64,000 nt of DNA, taken from assembly GCA_965250225.1 (NCBI GenBank), contig CBDFNQ010000033.1:62001-126000 (forward strand), read 5' to 3'. This document shows, piece by piece, positions 34,295 through 43,110 of the stretch (position 1 is the first letter of the stretch; each line of letters begins with the position of its first letter). The stretch is from CBDEUK01 sp965250225 (lineage in GTDB: Bacteria; Pseudomonadota; Gammaproteobacteria; Eutrophobiales; Eutrophobiaceae). A program made the translations under genes and the position numbers. A model generated the notes under the pieces. The model had not been told where the DNA came from. It was given only the letters and a program-made list of their open reading frames with translations, and ran no database searches.

Positions 34295-35449
34295 ATGCAT
34301 TCGATCAAAACTAAAAAACATAGTTGTGAAAACCAGAGCAATCCGCTGGTTGAACATATAATCGGGTTTGTGCGGTTTGTCCGGGACAATGGATTTAAGG
34401 TTGGGATAAAGGAAGAATGCGACGCACTGGTCATTGCCAGGTACTGCAATGTAATCAATCAAAGAAGATTGAAATGGGGATTGCGTAGCCTGCTTTGTAA
34501 TAACAATCATGATTGGGAACGCTTTGATGAGTTGTTTGAGGATTATTGGTTAGTCACTAATTTTAAAAGTCAAATTCAATCCTCGTCGGCTGTAAATGCA
34601 GATGGCAAACAAGAAGTAAACAATGAATCAGACAATCCAAATAAATTAAATGATGTAGCTGGGGAAGGGGGGGCATTGACTGGGGCCAGTAGTAGTGAAA
34701 CACAGACGCAAACTGATTTTCGGTTTTTAGATGACCTTCAACAGATGAATTTGATGGAACAGATGGTCGAACGTTTGGCTCGAAGGATGCGCCGTCGCCT
34801 AATTCGTCGCCAACGTGACCAGCGTCAGGGACGACGCATTAATTTAAGACGTACCATCCGTAATAGTTTGTGTCATGGTGGTACGCCCTTAGAATTAATT
34901 TATCGGAAGAAGAAAAAGCAACTGCCACGTCTTATCTTGTTGCTTGATGTAAGCCGTTCTATGAGTCTCTATAGTTACTTATTTTTGCGTTTTGCACGAG
35001 GAATTGTTGGTGCTTTTAAGAATGCTGATGCCTTTGTTTACCATACACGCCTGGTTCATGTGACAGATGCGTTAATCGAGAATGACATTAATATTGTCAA
35101 AAAGAAGTTGGAAATGATGTCTGCGGGTTGGTCCGGTGGCACCCGGATTGGTCAATGCCTGGAGAAATTCAACGAGGATTATGGGCGACACATTATTACC
35201 TCTCACTCTGTTGTCATTATTTTCAGTGATGGACTCGATACTGGGACTCCAGAATCATTAACCAAGCAATTGTCTTTTATAAAAAACCGTGCTCGTAAAT
35301 TGGTTTGGTTAAATCCTCTATTAGGTAGAGATGGATATGAACCAATTGCAAAATGTATGCAAGCTGCATTACCTCACCTTGATCTGTTTGCGTCAGCACA
35401 CAATTTAGAAAGCCTGATGGAACTGGAGTCCCATCTCGTCGCGTTATAA
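34295..35449 (+). CDS. coxE: VWA-domain protein CoxE, CO dehydrogenase maturation
   Basis: 384 residues. The C-terminal von Willebrand A domain has the metal-site motif DVSRSMS (about residue 215), and FSDGLDTG later. A very basic stretch (RMRRRLIRRQRDQRQGRR) precedes it. MoxR/VWA pairs act together on metal-cofactor insertion; CoxD/CoxE do so for the CuSMo centre. The gene order coxD-coxE is conserved. Confidence 0.9.
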   Translation: MHSIKTKKHSCENQSNPLVEHIIGFVRFVRDNGFKVGIKEECDALVIARYCNVINQRRLKWGLRSLLCNNNHDWERFDELFEDYWLVTNFKSQIQSSSAVNADGKQEVNNESDNPNKLNDVAGEGGALTGASSSETQTQTDFRFLDDLQQMNLMEQMVERLARRMRRRLIRRQRDQRQGRRINLRRTIRNSLCHGGTPLELIYRKKKKQLPRLILLLDVSRSMSLYSYLFLRFARGIVGAFKNADAFVYHTRLVHVTDALIENDINIVKKKLEMMSAGWSGGTRIGQCLEKFNEDYGRHIITSHSVVIIFSDGLDTGTPESLTKQLSFIKNRARKLVWLNPLLGRDGYEPIAKCMQAALPHLDLFASAHNLESLMELESHLVAL

Positions 35450-35471
35450 CAGAAAATGGTGGATTTATATT

Positions 35472-36350
35472 TTGAATAATGAAGAAATCTTAAAGAGATC
35501 AACTGAGCTGGTAGCAAAAGAGCAACCATTTGCTATGGCAACGGTTGTCAGGGCGCAATCACCGACATCAGCCAAGCCCGGTTCAAAAGCAATTATCGAA
35601 CCTGAAGGCGATATACAAGGATGGATTGGTGGTGGTTGTGTACAACCCGCTGTTTTGAAATCTGCACGTGAATCACTACAAGATGGACAACCACGTTTAA
35701 TTCGAGTTAGTCCCAAGGGAGGGGAAGCCAATCTTGAAGGGATCGTTGATTTTGGATCAAGTTGTTACAGTGGCGGTACATTAGACATCTTTATTGAACC
35801 AGTATTATCCCAAATAGCATTACTAATTATTGGCGCTTCACCTGTCGCAATGAGTTTATGTACTTTAGCCAGGAATGTCGGTTTTAGAGTGATTATAGCG
35901 GCACGTAATATCGGTGAAGATAAATTCCAGGATGCTGATCGAATTATTTCTGATCAAAAAATATCTGAAGTTGAATTCACTAGCCCCCCGTTAGTTATCG
36001 TAGCGTCACAGGGACAACGAGACGAAGCCTGTTTGTTCGCAGCTATGGAAATTGAATCAACTTACATTGCCTTTGTTGCAAGTGTGAGAAAAGCAGAAAA
36101 ATTAAAAAATAAATTGTTACAGCGCGGTATTCCTAAGCTCAATGTTGAAAAAATAATTTCCCCTGCTGGTATAGAGATTGGGGCATCGACGCCAGAAGAA
36201 ATTGCATTGTCTGTATTAGCTGGTTTGGTTAAGTATCGTCGCTCAGGAGCTTATGCAAAAAATGATATAGAGAAATCAACGGTAATAACTGAATCAGATA
36301 TTAATATTGATAAGAGGGCTGCTAAGGAGTCCAGTAGTTGTTGCACTTAA
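35472..36350 (+). CDS. coxF: XdhC/CoxF-family molybdenum enzyme maturation protein
   Basis: 292 residues with the XdhC N-terminal signature (PFAMATVVRAQSPTSAKPGSK, IQGWIGGGCVQP) and a C-terminal Rossmann-like domain (LLIIGASPVAMSLCTLARNV). XdhC-type proteins bind molybdenum cofactor and help sulfurate or insert it. The start is a TTG preceded by GGTGGA; no in-frame ATG lies nearby. The tail ends in a Cys-Cys pair (SSSCCT). One of two XdhC paralogs in the island. Confidence 0.85.
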   Translation: MNNEEILKRSTELVAKEQPFAMATVVRAQSPTSAKPGSKAIIEPEGDIQGWIGGGCVQPAVLKSARESLQDGQPRLIRVSPKGGEANLEGIVDFGSSCYSGGTLDIFIEPVLSQIALLIIGASPVAMSLCTLARNVGFRVIIAARNIGEDKFQDADRIISDQKISEVEFTSPPLVIVASQGQRDEACLFAAMEIESTYIAFVASVRKAEKLKNKLLQRGIPKLNVEKIISPAGIEIGASTPEEIALSVLAGLVKYRRSGAYAKNDIEKSTVITESDINIDKRAAKESSSCCT

Positions 36351-36351
36351 G

Positions 36352-37002
36352 ATGACAGTTAATCAGATCATGAATAACGCAGAAATAGAGCTGGTAAATG
36401 TAGCATTAAAGCTAAGTATTACGGCTATTGTTCTTGCTGCAGGTGAGTCCATGCGTATGGGCAAAAGAAATAAAATGGAATTAAAAATAAATGGCCGAAA
36501 TCTTATCAGACAAATCGTGGGTACATTGTTGGATTCAAATATAAATAAAATTATTGTTGTTACCGGGTATCAACCTGACGTTGTTCGAAACTCACTAATA
36601 GGATTGCCTGTAGTAAAAGTCCATAACGATGATTATGAACAAGGTCAAATGAGTTCTGTGCATAAAGGATTAAGTAAGATCAACAATGTCTGTGACGGCA
36701 TCATGATTTGTTTGGGTGATCAACCGCTACTTGAAAGTAACGATATTGATTGTTTAATAAGCGCCTTTAATCAACGACCAAATGGATCAATTTTAGTACC
36801 TACCTATAAAGGGCAGCGCGGTAATCCGATTATTCTATCGTATGAACATCGGAACAAAATATTAGGCGGGGGAAAAAACCTTGGGTGTAGAAAACTCATC
36901 GAAAAAAATCCTGGGTTAGTCTATACAGTAGAAATGGAAAATGACCATGTCATTACTGATATTGATTCACCCGATGACTATGAAAAATTACTGCAAAAAT
37001 AA
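36352..37002 (+). CDS. MocA-like molybdenum cofactor nucleotidyltransferase
   Basis: About 216 residues of the NTP-transferase fold: ITAIVLAAGESMRMGKRNKM near the N-terminus (nucleotide loop), GYQPDVVRNSL, MICLGDQPLL (metal-binding Asp) and a C-terminal HVITDIDSPDDYEKL. This is the MocA/MobA-like type that makes molybdopterin cytosine dinucleotide, the form used by CO dehydrogenase. The open frame extends upstream to TTG 36307, overlapping coxF, but ATG 36352 directly after the coxF stop is more likely. Confidence 0.88.
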   Translation: MTVNQIMNNAEIELVNVALKLSITAIVLAAGESMRMGKRNKMELKINGRNLIRQIVGTLLDSNINKIIVVTGYQPDVVRNSLIGLPVVKVHNDDYEQGQMSSVHKGLSKINNVCDGIMICLGDQPLLESNDIDCLISAFNQRPNGSILVPTYKGQRGNPIILSYEHRNKILGGGKNLGCRKLIEKNPGLVYTVEMENDHVITDIDSPDDYEKLLQK

Positions 37003-37029
37003 ATAGAAAAATATAAAGAGGTTTAAATC

Positions 37030-37845
37030 ATGGCAAAAGAAGTACTTGATTATATCAATGAGCTAAGAAAGACAGGTGAGCCGTACGCAATTGCCACAGT
37101 AGTGGAAATAGTTGGCTCTGTATCGGCAAAAACCAGTTCAAAAGCAGTCATTGATAAAAGTGGAAAAATAGTAGCAGGTTGGGTGGGTGGTGGTTGTGCC
37201 GAATCAATGACCTGTACCACAGCATTAAATTGTATTGATTCCGGTGAAACGACAATTCTGGATATTGATATGAATGATGAAGTCTTAGGCGCAGGCATGC
37301 CCTGCGGAGGAAGTATGCGTGTGTATGTTGAACCGGTTATACCTAAACCAACTTTATGGATCATGGGTCATGGTAGGGTTGCTGAATGTATCTGTTCTAT
37401 GGGAGATTTGATGGGATTAAACGTAATCGTTAATGATCCCATCGTTGATAGGGATAAATATCCGGATGCCAGTCAGCTTATAACGGATGATATGCATTAT
37501 GAAAAATTACAACCGTTAGATGATGATTATGTTGTCATAGCCACCCAACATAAAGGTGATCATAAATCGATGAAGCAAGCACTTGCATCTGAAGCGAATT
37601 ACATTGCATTGGTTGCTAGTCGTAAACGCTCGCGTTTAGTTATGGATTACTTGAAAGAAGAAGGTTTTGATGATGTAAATCTGGATCGTGTTATGGCACC
37701 TTCTGGTCTGGATCTGGCTCCTCAAACTCCTGAAGAGATTGCATTATGTGTGATGAGTGAAATTGTCATGATCAGACGAAGCGGAACAGGCATGCGCATG
37801 CGTGACAAAATAAGAATCGAATTAGATAAAGCAGTCGGTGCATAA
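37030..37845 (+). CDS. coxI: second XdhC-family maturation protein, CoxI-like
   Basis: 271 residues. The N-terminal XdhC domain has GWVGGGCAESM and the canonical AGMPCGGSMRVYVEP; the C-terminal Rossmann-like domain has WIMGHGRVAECICSMGDLMG. It differs from the upstream paralog, which reads SSCYSGGTLDIFIEP at the same place. Oligotropha also carries two XdhC-like proteins, CoxF and CoxI, in its cox cluster. Separated by 3 bases from the next gene. Confidence 0.82.
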   Translation: MAKEVLDYINELRKTGEPYAIATVVEIVGSVSAKTSSKAVIDKSGKIVAGWVGGGCAESMTCTTALNCIDSGETTILDIDMNDEVLGAGMPCGGSMRVYVEPVIPKPTLWIMGHGRVAECICSMGDLMGLNVIVNDPIVDRDKYPDASQLITDDMHYEKLQPLDDDYVVIATQHKGDHKSMKQALASEANYIALVASRKRSRLVMDYLKEEGFDDVNLDRVMAPSGLDLAPQTPEEIALCVMSEIVMIRRSGTGMRMRDKIRIELDKAVGA

Positions 37846-37848
37846 ATC

Positions 37849-38532
37849 GTGTCATATATAGTTATGAAGCAGCAATACAGATGTAAACCTCTCGTGTTTA
37901 CAGTTTTTGCTTTTAGTCAAATGTTACTCTTGGGGTATTTAATTGAAATTGATATTGGTAACGCCATCGTATTTGGCCTGGTGTTTGGTTTACCAGTTTC
38001 AGTCATATGCCATAATATCTTGCAAAGTAGACTTCCATTAAATGCACGCATGGCTATTGCCATGACGGCCGTAGGTGGTTTTGGAATGTTATTAGCCTGT
38101 TTGTTTGAAACAGGACCATTAGGTTTGTATGGCTTGTTGGATATGTGCCAGGATCTATCGTCCTCTTTATCTTTACTTAGTATAGATTGGGTTTGGAAAC
38201 GATTTATGCTAACACCCTGGACCTATGTGGGCATGGTGCTTGGTTGTAATCTGGGAATGTGGTTGTTTGAAAAGCCTGAAGTCATACAAACAAATTTTAA
38301 TCGTTTGATGCTATACACTTCATGTAATGCCGGTATGTTTTTAGGTATGTTTATATTCGAATATTTTGCAATGCTACTTGCTGTGTCCAGCAAGGTTTTT
38401 AATAGTCCAGTAGTCATGGTTGGCATGATGTTGTTTGGCATGTTGTTTGGCATGCTATTATTTCTATCATTTATTAGCCGCGTATTTGATATACATCATT
38501 GGTCGGATATTCCATCAGAATGTCAAAGTTAG
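37849..38532 (+). CDS. predicted integral membrane protein, unknown, cox island
   Basis: 227 residues with about six hydrophobic segments (around residues 15-32, 36-55, 69-85, 120-140, 155-178 and 185-210) and a Met/Gly-rich last helix (VGMMLFGMLFGMLLF). The GTG start is 3 bases after coxI and the gene lies 12 bases before modB, so it is in the same transcript. I do not recognise the family. The setting suggests a role in CO dehydrogenase membrane coupling (compare CoxB/CoxK) or molybdate uptake; neither is shown by the sequence. Confidence 0.75.
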   Translation: MSYIVMKQQYRCKPLVFTVFAFSQMLLLGYLIEIDIGNAIVFGLVFGLPVSVICHNILQSRLPLNARMAIAMTAVGGFGMLLACLFETGPLGLYGLLDMCQDLSSSLSLLSIDWVWKRFMLTPWTYVGMVLGCNLGMWLFEKPEVIQTNFNRLMLYTSCNAGMFLGMFIFEYFAMLLAVSSKVFNSPVVMVGMMLFGMLFGMLLFLSFISRVFDIHHWSDIPSECQS

Positions 38533-38544
38533 TATAAGATAATC

Positions 38545-39234
38545 ATGATTAATTTAATAGAAACGATAGACGTTCGACCAATATTATTAAGTTTTAAGTT
38601 GGCTTCTATTACCGTATTTATTTTGCTGTTTATTTGTCTTCCCTTGGCCTGGTGGTTAGCGCATACAAATGCACGAATTAAAGTATTAATTCAAACGATC
38701 ACTGCATTACCCTTAGTATTGCCGCCAACTGTGTTGGGTTTTTATCTATTATTACTACTCGGCCAGCAAGGACCAATTGGACAAGTATGGTCACAATGGT
38801 TTGATGAGTCGTTAGCGTTTAGTTTTAAAGGATTAATTATCGCATCTGTTTTGTATACTATGCCATTTGTGTTGCAACCACTGCAGGCCACATTTTCCCA
38901 AATTGATCTGCGATCACTAGAAGCATCCTGGTGTATGGGTTCTTCTCGATTAAAATCTTTTTTTACAATTGTCTTACCTCAGGCTCGTGTTGGGTTAATC
39001 TCTGCGATTGTTTTGGGTTTTGCACATACTATTGGTGAGTTTGGTGTCGTTTTGATGGTAGGCGGCAACATCCCTGCTGAAACACAAGTAATTTCAATTG
39101 CAATCTATGAGCAAGTCGAAACGTTAAATTATCAAGCCGCTCATATATTATCTGCAGGATTGTTGATATTTTCTTTTATTGTTCTAAGTGTCGTTTATAG
39201 TTCCAATCGACGTTGGCAAATGACGTTAAATTAA
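38545..39234 (+). CDS. modB: molybdate ABC transporter permease ModB
   Basis: Inner-membrane channel subunit for molybdate import. 229 residues with five to six helices. The ABC-permease loop EASWCMGSSRLKSFFTIVLPQA and the ModB pattern GFAHTIGEFGVVLMVGG are diagnostic. Placing a high-affinity molybdate importer inside a CO dehydrogenase island makes sense for cofactor supply. The stop overlaps the modC start by one base. Confidence 0.94.
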   Translation: MINLIETIDVRPILLSFKLASITVFILLFICLPLAWWLAHTNARIKVLIQTITALPLVLPPTVLGFYLLLLLGQQGPIGQVWSQWFDESLAFSFKGLIIASVLYTMPFVLQPLQATFSQIDLRSLEASWCMGSSRLKSFFTIVLPQARVGLISAIVLGFAHTIGEFGVVLMVGGNIPAETQVISIAIYEQVETLNYQAAHILSAGLLIFSFIVLSVVYSSNRRWQMTLN

Positions 39235-40343
39235 TGCTAAATTTTACAATTGATATAAATTACAAACGAAATGCATTTAATTTAAATGTAAAGTTAGACT
39301 TGCTTGGCATTGACACTACAGTATTAATTGGTCCTTCTGGTAGCGGTAAGTCAACATTACTTCGTACAATAGCCGGTTTGGAAAAACCACAGACAGGTCG
39401 GATAATTTATGGTGACGATATTTTGTTTGATAGTCGCTATAACATTAACATTTCTCCTCAGCAACGAAACGTTGGTTATGTTTTTCAGGATTATGCCTTA
39501 TTTGAACATATGACGGTGGCTGAAAATATTGCATATGCAATGCCAGTCGAAAAAGATAAAAACAAAATTAAATATTGGTTGCAAAAAGTTCAACTGAATG
39601 ACGTAGCTAATACATACCCAGGGAAACTATCAGGTGGCCAACGACAGCGTGTTGCAATTGCCCGTGCGTTGGCCCAGGAACCCAGGGTTTTACTAATGGA
39701 TGAACCGTTTTCCGCCCTGGACTTTACCTTACGGAAAGCGCTACAACGGGAATTAATTTCATTGCTCAACGAAGTGAAATGTCCAACACTCATTGTTACA
39801 CACGATATCAATGAAGCACGTTATTTGGCTGATAAAATTGCTGTCATGACGAATGGTAGTGTAGTTAAATTTGATGAGCCGAAGAACATTTTTTCCAGAC
39901 CAGAGACGTTACAACTTGCAAAAGCGCTGGCATGGAGAAATATACTGCCAATAGAATGGAGAAAAGGAAAATATATAGGTGGATCTTGGGGGCTTATCCG
40001 GTGTGAGAGTCCAATAGGTGAGCAACTATCTCATATTGCGATACGACCAGAGCATATTCGTTTTTGTAAACAGGGTGAACAAGGGTTAAAAGCAGAAGTT
40101 ACCAGAGTAAAGGATATGGGTGCCATACGGATTATCGAATTGACACTGAATTCTCAATATTCTTTGGCTATGCATTTACCATGGTATAAGCCCGTGCCAA
40201 TTCCTGATTGTACTGTACATATAGAACTGCCTTTTCAGTATATACAAACGCTTTATGATGAAAATAGTGATCATACGGACTATGACACTAATTCAATTAG
40301 TGAAAATATTGTAGAATATGACTCATTACTGGAATTAAATTAA
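39234..40343 (+). CDS. modC: molybdate ABC transporter ATP-binding protein ModC
   Basis: ATPase subunit. Walker A GPSGSGKST, signature LSGGQRQRVAIARAL, Walker B VLLMDEPFSALD and the switch His in VTHD are complete. A C-terminal TOBE-like domain (about 280-350) is present. ATG 39234 overlaps the modB stop (TAATG). The longer ORF from TTG 39213 would overlap modB by 22 bases and is less likely. About 369 residues. Confidence 0.94.
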   Translation: MLNFTIDINYKRNAFNLNVKLDLLGIDTTVLIGPSGSGKSTLLRTIAGLEKPQTGRIIYGDDILFDSRYNINISPQQRNVGYVFQDYALFEHMTVAENIAYAMPVEKDKNKIKYWLQKVQLNDVANTYPGKLSGGQRQRVAIARALAQEPRVLLMDEPFSALDFTLRKALQRELISLLNEVKCPTLIVTHDINEARYLADKIAVMTNGSVVKFDEPKNIFSRPETLQLAKALAWRNILPIEWRKGKYIGGSWGLIRCESPIGEQLSHIAIRPEHIRFCKQGEQGLKAEVTRVKDMGAIRIIELTLNSQYSLAMHLPWYKPVPIPDCTVHIELPFQYIQTLYDENSDHTDYDTNSISENIVEYDSLLELN

Positions 40344-40349
40344 ATAATA

Positions 40350-41117
40350 ATGAAAAAATATTTTTTAATCTTATTTGCCTGTGTATTAGTTGCCCCACGT
40401 TTTTTATACGCAGGTAATGATGAACAAAAATTAAGCTTGGCTGTTGCCAGTAATTTTCGAATAGCGGCTATTGAGATAGCCGCAATTTTTACAGATCAAA
40501 CCGGCAATGAAATTAATATTAGTAGTGCGTCAAGTGGGAAGCTTTATGCACAAATTATTAATGGAGCTCCTTTTGATATTTTTTTTGCTGCTGATGAAAC
40601 AACGCCTATACAACTAGAGAGAAAAAAACTAATCGTCGCTGGTTCGCGATTTACCTATGCTTATGGTCGTTTAGTGTTGTGGGGTTTAGATTTAAATACA
40701 TCGAACGATTCAGGACAATACTTTAATGATTTCGAGAAATTCAATAAGATTGCCATTGCCAATCCAAAACTCGCTCCTTACGGCGCAGCGGCAGTCGATG
40801 CGCTGAAAAATCTTGCTTTATATGATGGTGTTGTTAATAAATTAGTCTATGGGGAAAATATTAATCAAACCTTTCAATATGTTGTAAGCAAATCTGCAGA
40901 GATTGGTTTTGTGTCTTTATCTCAAGTCAAAATATTTTATGACGATAGCTTTAATGAATACTGGGTTATCCCTGATGAGTTACATAAACCAATTCGTCAA
41001 CAAGCAGTATTATTATTACGAGCTAAAGATTCAAAAATTGCTTATGAATTTTTAAGGTTCATGAAAAGTGGACTTGTGAAGAAAATGCTAAAAGAAAAAT
41101 ATGGATATTATCTTTAA
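40350..41117 (+). CDS. modA: molybdate-binding periplasmic protein ModA
   Basis: Solute-binding subunit. It has a signal peptide (about residues 1-22, ending RFLYA), then LSLAVASNFRIAAIEIAAIF, ASSGKLYAQIINGAPFDIFFAADE and the C-terminal AYEFLRFMKSG, the ModA pattern. 255 residues. It is the last gene of the transporter; the order B-C-A differs from the common A-B-C. Confidence 0.92.
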   Translation: MKKYFLILFACVLVAPRFLYAGNDEQKLSLAVASNFRIAAIEIAAIFTDQTGNEINISSASSGKLYAQIINGAPFDIFFAADETTPIQLERKKLIVAGSRFTYAYGRLVLWGLDLNTSNDSGQYFNDFEKFNKIAIANPKLAPYGAAAVDALKNLALYDGVVNKLVYGENINQTFQYVVSKSAEIGFVSLSQVKIFYDDSFNEYWVIPDELHKPIRQQAVLLLRAKDSKIAYEFLRFMKSGLVKKMLKEKYGYYL

Positions 41118-41192
41118 TTTTAAAGAGGGAATAGAAAACTAAATTTTACATACTATTGAAATAATATTTAATTAAATAAATATCAAATAAAA

Positions 41193-42302
41193 ATGTTGGT
41201 TACATACGACCCTATATTAGTAATGCTATCAATTATCCTTGGGATGCTTGGTGCTTACACTTGTTTTGAATTGACAGCTAAAGTGATCAATCAAGGCTTG
41301 GCGACACATAAAGGTCTTCTGGTCGGTGCGGCATTTGCTATTGGTGGTGGCATTTGGTCTATGCATTTCGTCGGCATGCTTGCTCTTCGTCTTCCTGTCA
41401 ATATCGAATACGATATTCTACTGACATTGATATCAGCGCTTGTGGGAATATTAATGACCGGTGTTGCATTGCTTTTACTCACTAGCATTCGGATAAGTGC
41501 CTTAAACTTAATTATCCCTGCTTTAATTATGGGTTGTGGTGTCTCAAGCATGCATTATATTGGTATGGGAGCGGTCAGAGGGAATTGCGCAATAAGTTAT
41601 ACCTTGTGGCTGGTAATAATATCGGTACTTATATCAATTACTGCATCCTATGGCGCATTGTGGTTCGCATTACAGTTACAAATACATTGGCGTAAGCTTA
41701 TTGCGTCTGTTGTTATGGGCTTAGCGATATCCGGAATGCATTATACGGGCATGATTGCGGCCACCTTTATGAGAGTAGAAACACTGCTTGAATATTCTGC
41801 GCCAATTATAAATCCCTACACATTAGCGATTGTCGTTGCTATCGCAACATTTTTAATATTAGGTTTTACTTTATTAACATTGGTTCCCGATAGTGGTGCA
41901 GGCGGCGAGCTTGTAACTTCAGATGAAAATGCTGAGAAACTTATATCTGACAATAATATAAAAGAACTGAAATTTAAAAAGCTTCCGGTTTTGAAAGACA
42001 GGAAGACAGTGTTTATAGATTATAAAAAAATTGCCAGTATTAAAGCAAATGGGCATTACACAGTAATATTCACGGAAGATAAGGAATATTTCTGTTCATT
42101 GTCATTAAGTAAATTATTGGAATTACTGGATCCAAGCATATTTTTACATGTGCATCGTAGCTATGTAATTAACTTTAATTTTGCTGAATCATTTGAGCGA
42201 GTAGATGATCACGGTACATTAGTTTTAAAAAGTAAAGTAAATCCAGCTGTGCCTGTTAGTCGAAGCAAGGTGGCAGAGTTGAAGAGAACACTGGGTATCT
42301 GA
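41193..42302 (+). CDS. MHYT-LytTR membrane sensor-regulator, CoxC/CoxH-like
   Basis: Two-domain protein of 369 residues. The N-terminal MHYT domain (about 5-215) has the three motifs MHFVGM (57), MHYIGM (120) and MHYTGM (182) on paired helices, proposed to bind copper and sense gas ligands. After a linker, a C-terminal LytTR DNA-binding domain (about 265-365: IDYKKIASIKANGHYTVIF, FLHVHRSYVINFNFAESF) follows. CoxC and CoxH of Oligotropha carboxidovorans have this architecture, so it is a candidate CO- or oxygen-responsive regulator of this island. Confidence 0.88.
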   Translation: MLVTYDPILVMLSIILGMLGAYTCFELTAKVINQGLATHKGLLVGAAFAIGGGIWSMHFVGMLALRLPVNIEYDILLTLISALVGILMTGVALLLLTSIRISALNLIIPALIMGCGVSSMHYIGMGAVRGNCAISYTLWLVIISVLISITASYGALWFALQLQIHWRKLIASVVMGLAISGMHYTGMIAATFMRVETLLEYSAPIINPYTLAIVVAIATFLILGFTLLTLVPDSGAGGELVTSDENAEKLISDNNIKELKFKKLPVLKDRKTVFIDYKKIASIKANGHYTVIFTEDKEYFCSLSLSKLLELLDPSIFLHVHRSYVINFNFAESFERVDDHGTLVLKSKVNPAVPVSRSKVAELKRTLGI

Positions 42303-42334
42303 GATTAAGTAATAACTACATTTTATCTTATGTG

Positions 42335-43006
42335 ATGTCTGTAGTTGGTTCCTTTGTTGCCTTACAGCTATCTATTAGAATACCGTCCGCAGATTCATAT
42401 GTGTTTTAGTTGATATCGGCAGGCATAGCTCTTGGTGGTGGTGCGATCTGGTCTATGTACTTTATCGGGATGTTAGCTTTCAATACTCCCTTCAATGTGG
42501 ACTATGATTTAGCATTGACTTTACTGTCAATGGTGATTGCCATTGTTGTTGTTGTTATCGGATTAGCTATTGTTGGTCGTGGCATACTTGGTACAGCAGG
42601 GTTATTTATCGGAGGTACAATTGCCGGGCTTGGTGTCTCTGCTATGTACTATACCGGGATGGCAGCCATGCGCATGCCTGCCACAATAATATACAATCAT
42701 GACATTGTAATACTTTCGGTTATTATTGGCGTGGTTGCAGCCACAGAAGCATTATGGTTGGCATTTAACCTCCGTGGTTTTTGGCAACGCTTTGGTAGTG
42801 CATTTATTATGGGTATTGCAGTTTGTGGAATGCACTATACTGGCATGTTTGCAGTGTCAATGCAGATACAAGAACAGGGATATGTTAGCGAATCAGCGAT
42901 CTCAACGTCGGAATTAGCAATTGCTATCTTTCTCGTTACCTTAATGCTTCTGACAAGTTTATTATTTTTTTCCCACCTAAAAACAAGAGCCATGTCTGTA
43001 GACTGA
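42335..43006 (+). pseudogene. second MHYT-domain gene with an in-frame amber codon
   Basis: From ATG 42335 the frame reads MSVVGSFVALQLSIR..., a typical first helix, and meets TAG at 42407-42409. The same frame then continues with LISAGIALGGGAIWSMYF through about 198 more codons to TGA at 43004-43006. The three motifs are MYFIGM, MYYTGM and MHYTGM, so His is lost from two. There is no output domain. It could be a pseudogene, a read-through gene, or a shortened protein made from TTG 42410 without its first helix. Directly downstream of the MHYT-LytTR gene. Confidence 0.75.
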
Positions 43007-43065
43007 CTATCTAAGCAATGCTAAGTTATTAGTTCTTGGATGTAGAGAAAGTGTATTTGAACATC

Positions 43066-43093
43066 AGCGTGACTAGCTTCACGTTAATATTTT
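43066..43093 (+). terminator. probable intrinsic terminator at the end of the cox-mod island
   Basis: AGCGTGA (43066-43072) pairs with TCACGTT (43079-43085) with one G-U, a 6-base loop, then AATATTTT. It lies 60 bases after the last MHYT codon, between convergent units (gspD ends at 43111 on the other strand). Confidence 0.55.
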
Positions 43094-43110
43094 AGGCCCA
43101 TTCAATTAAG

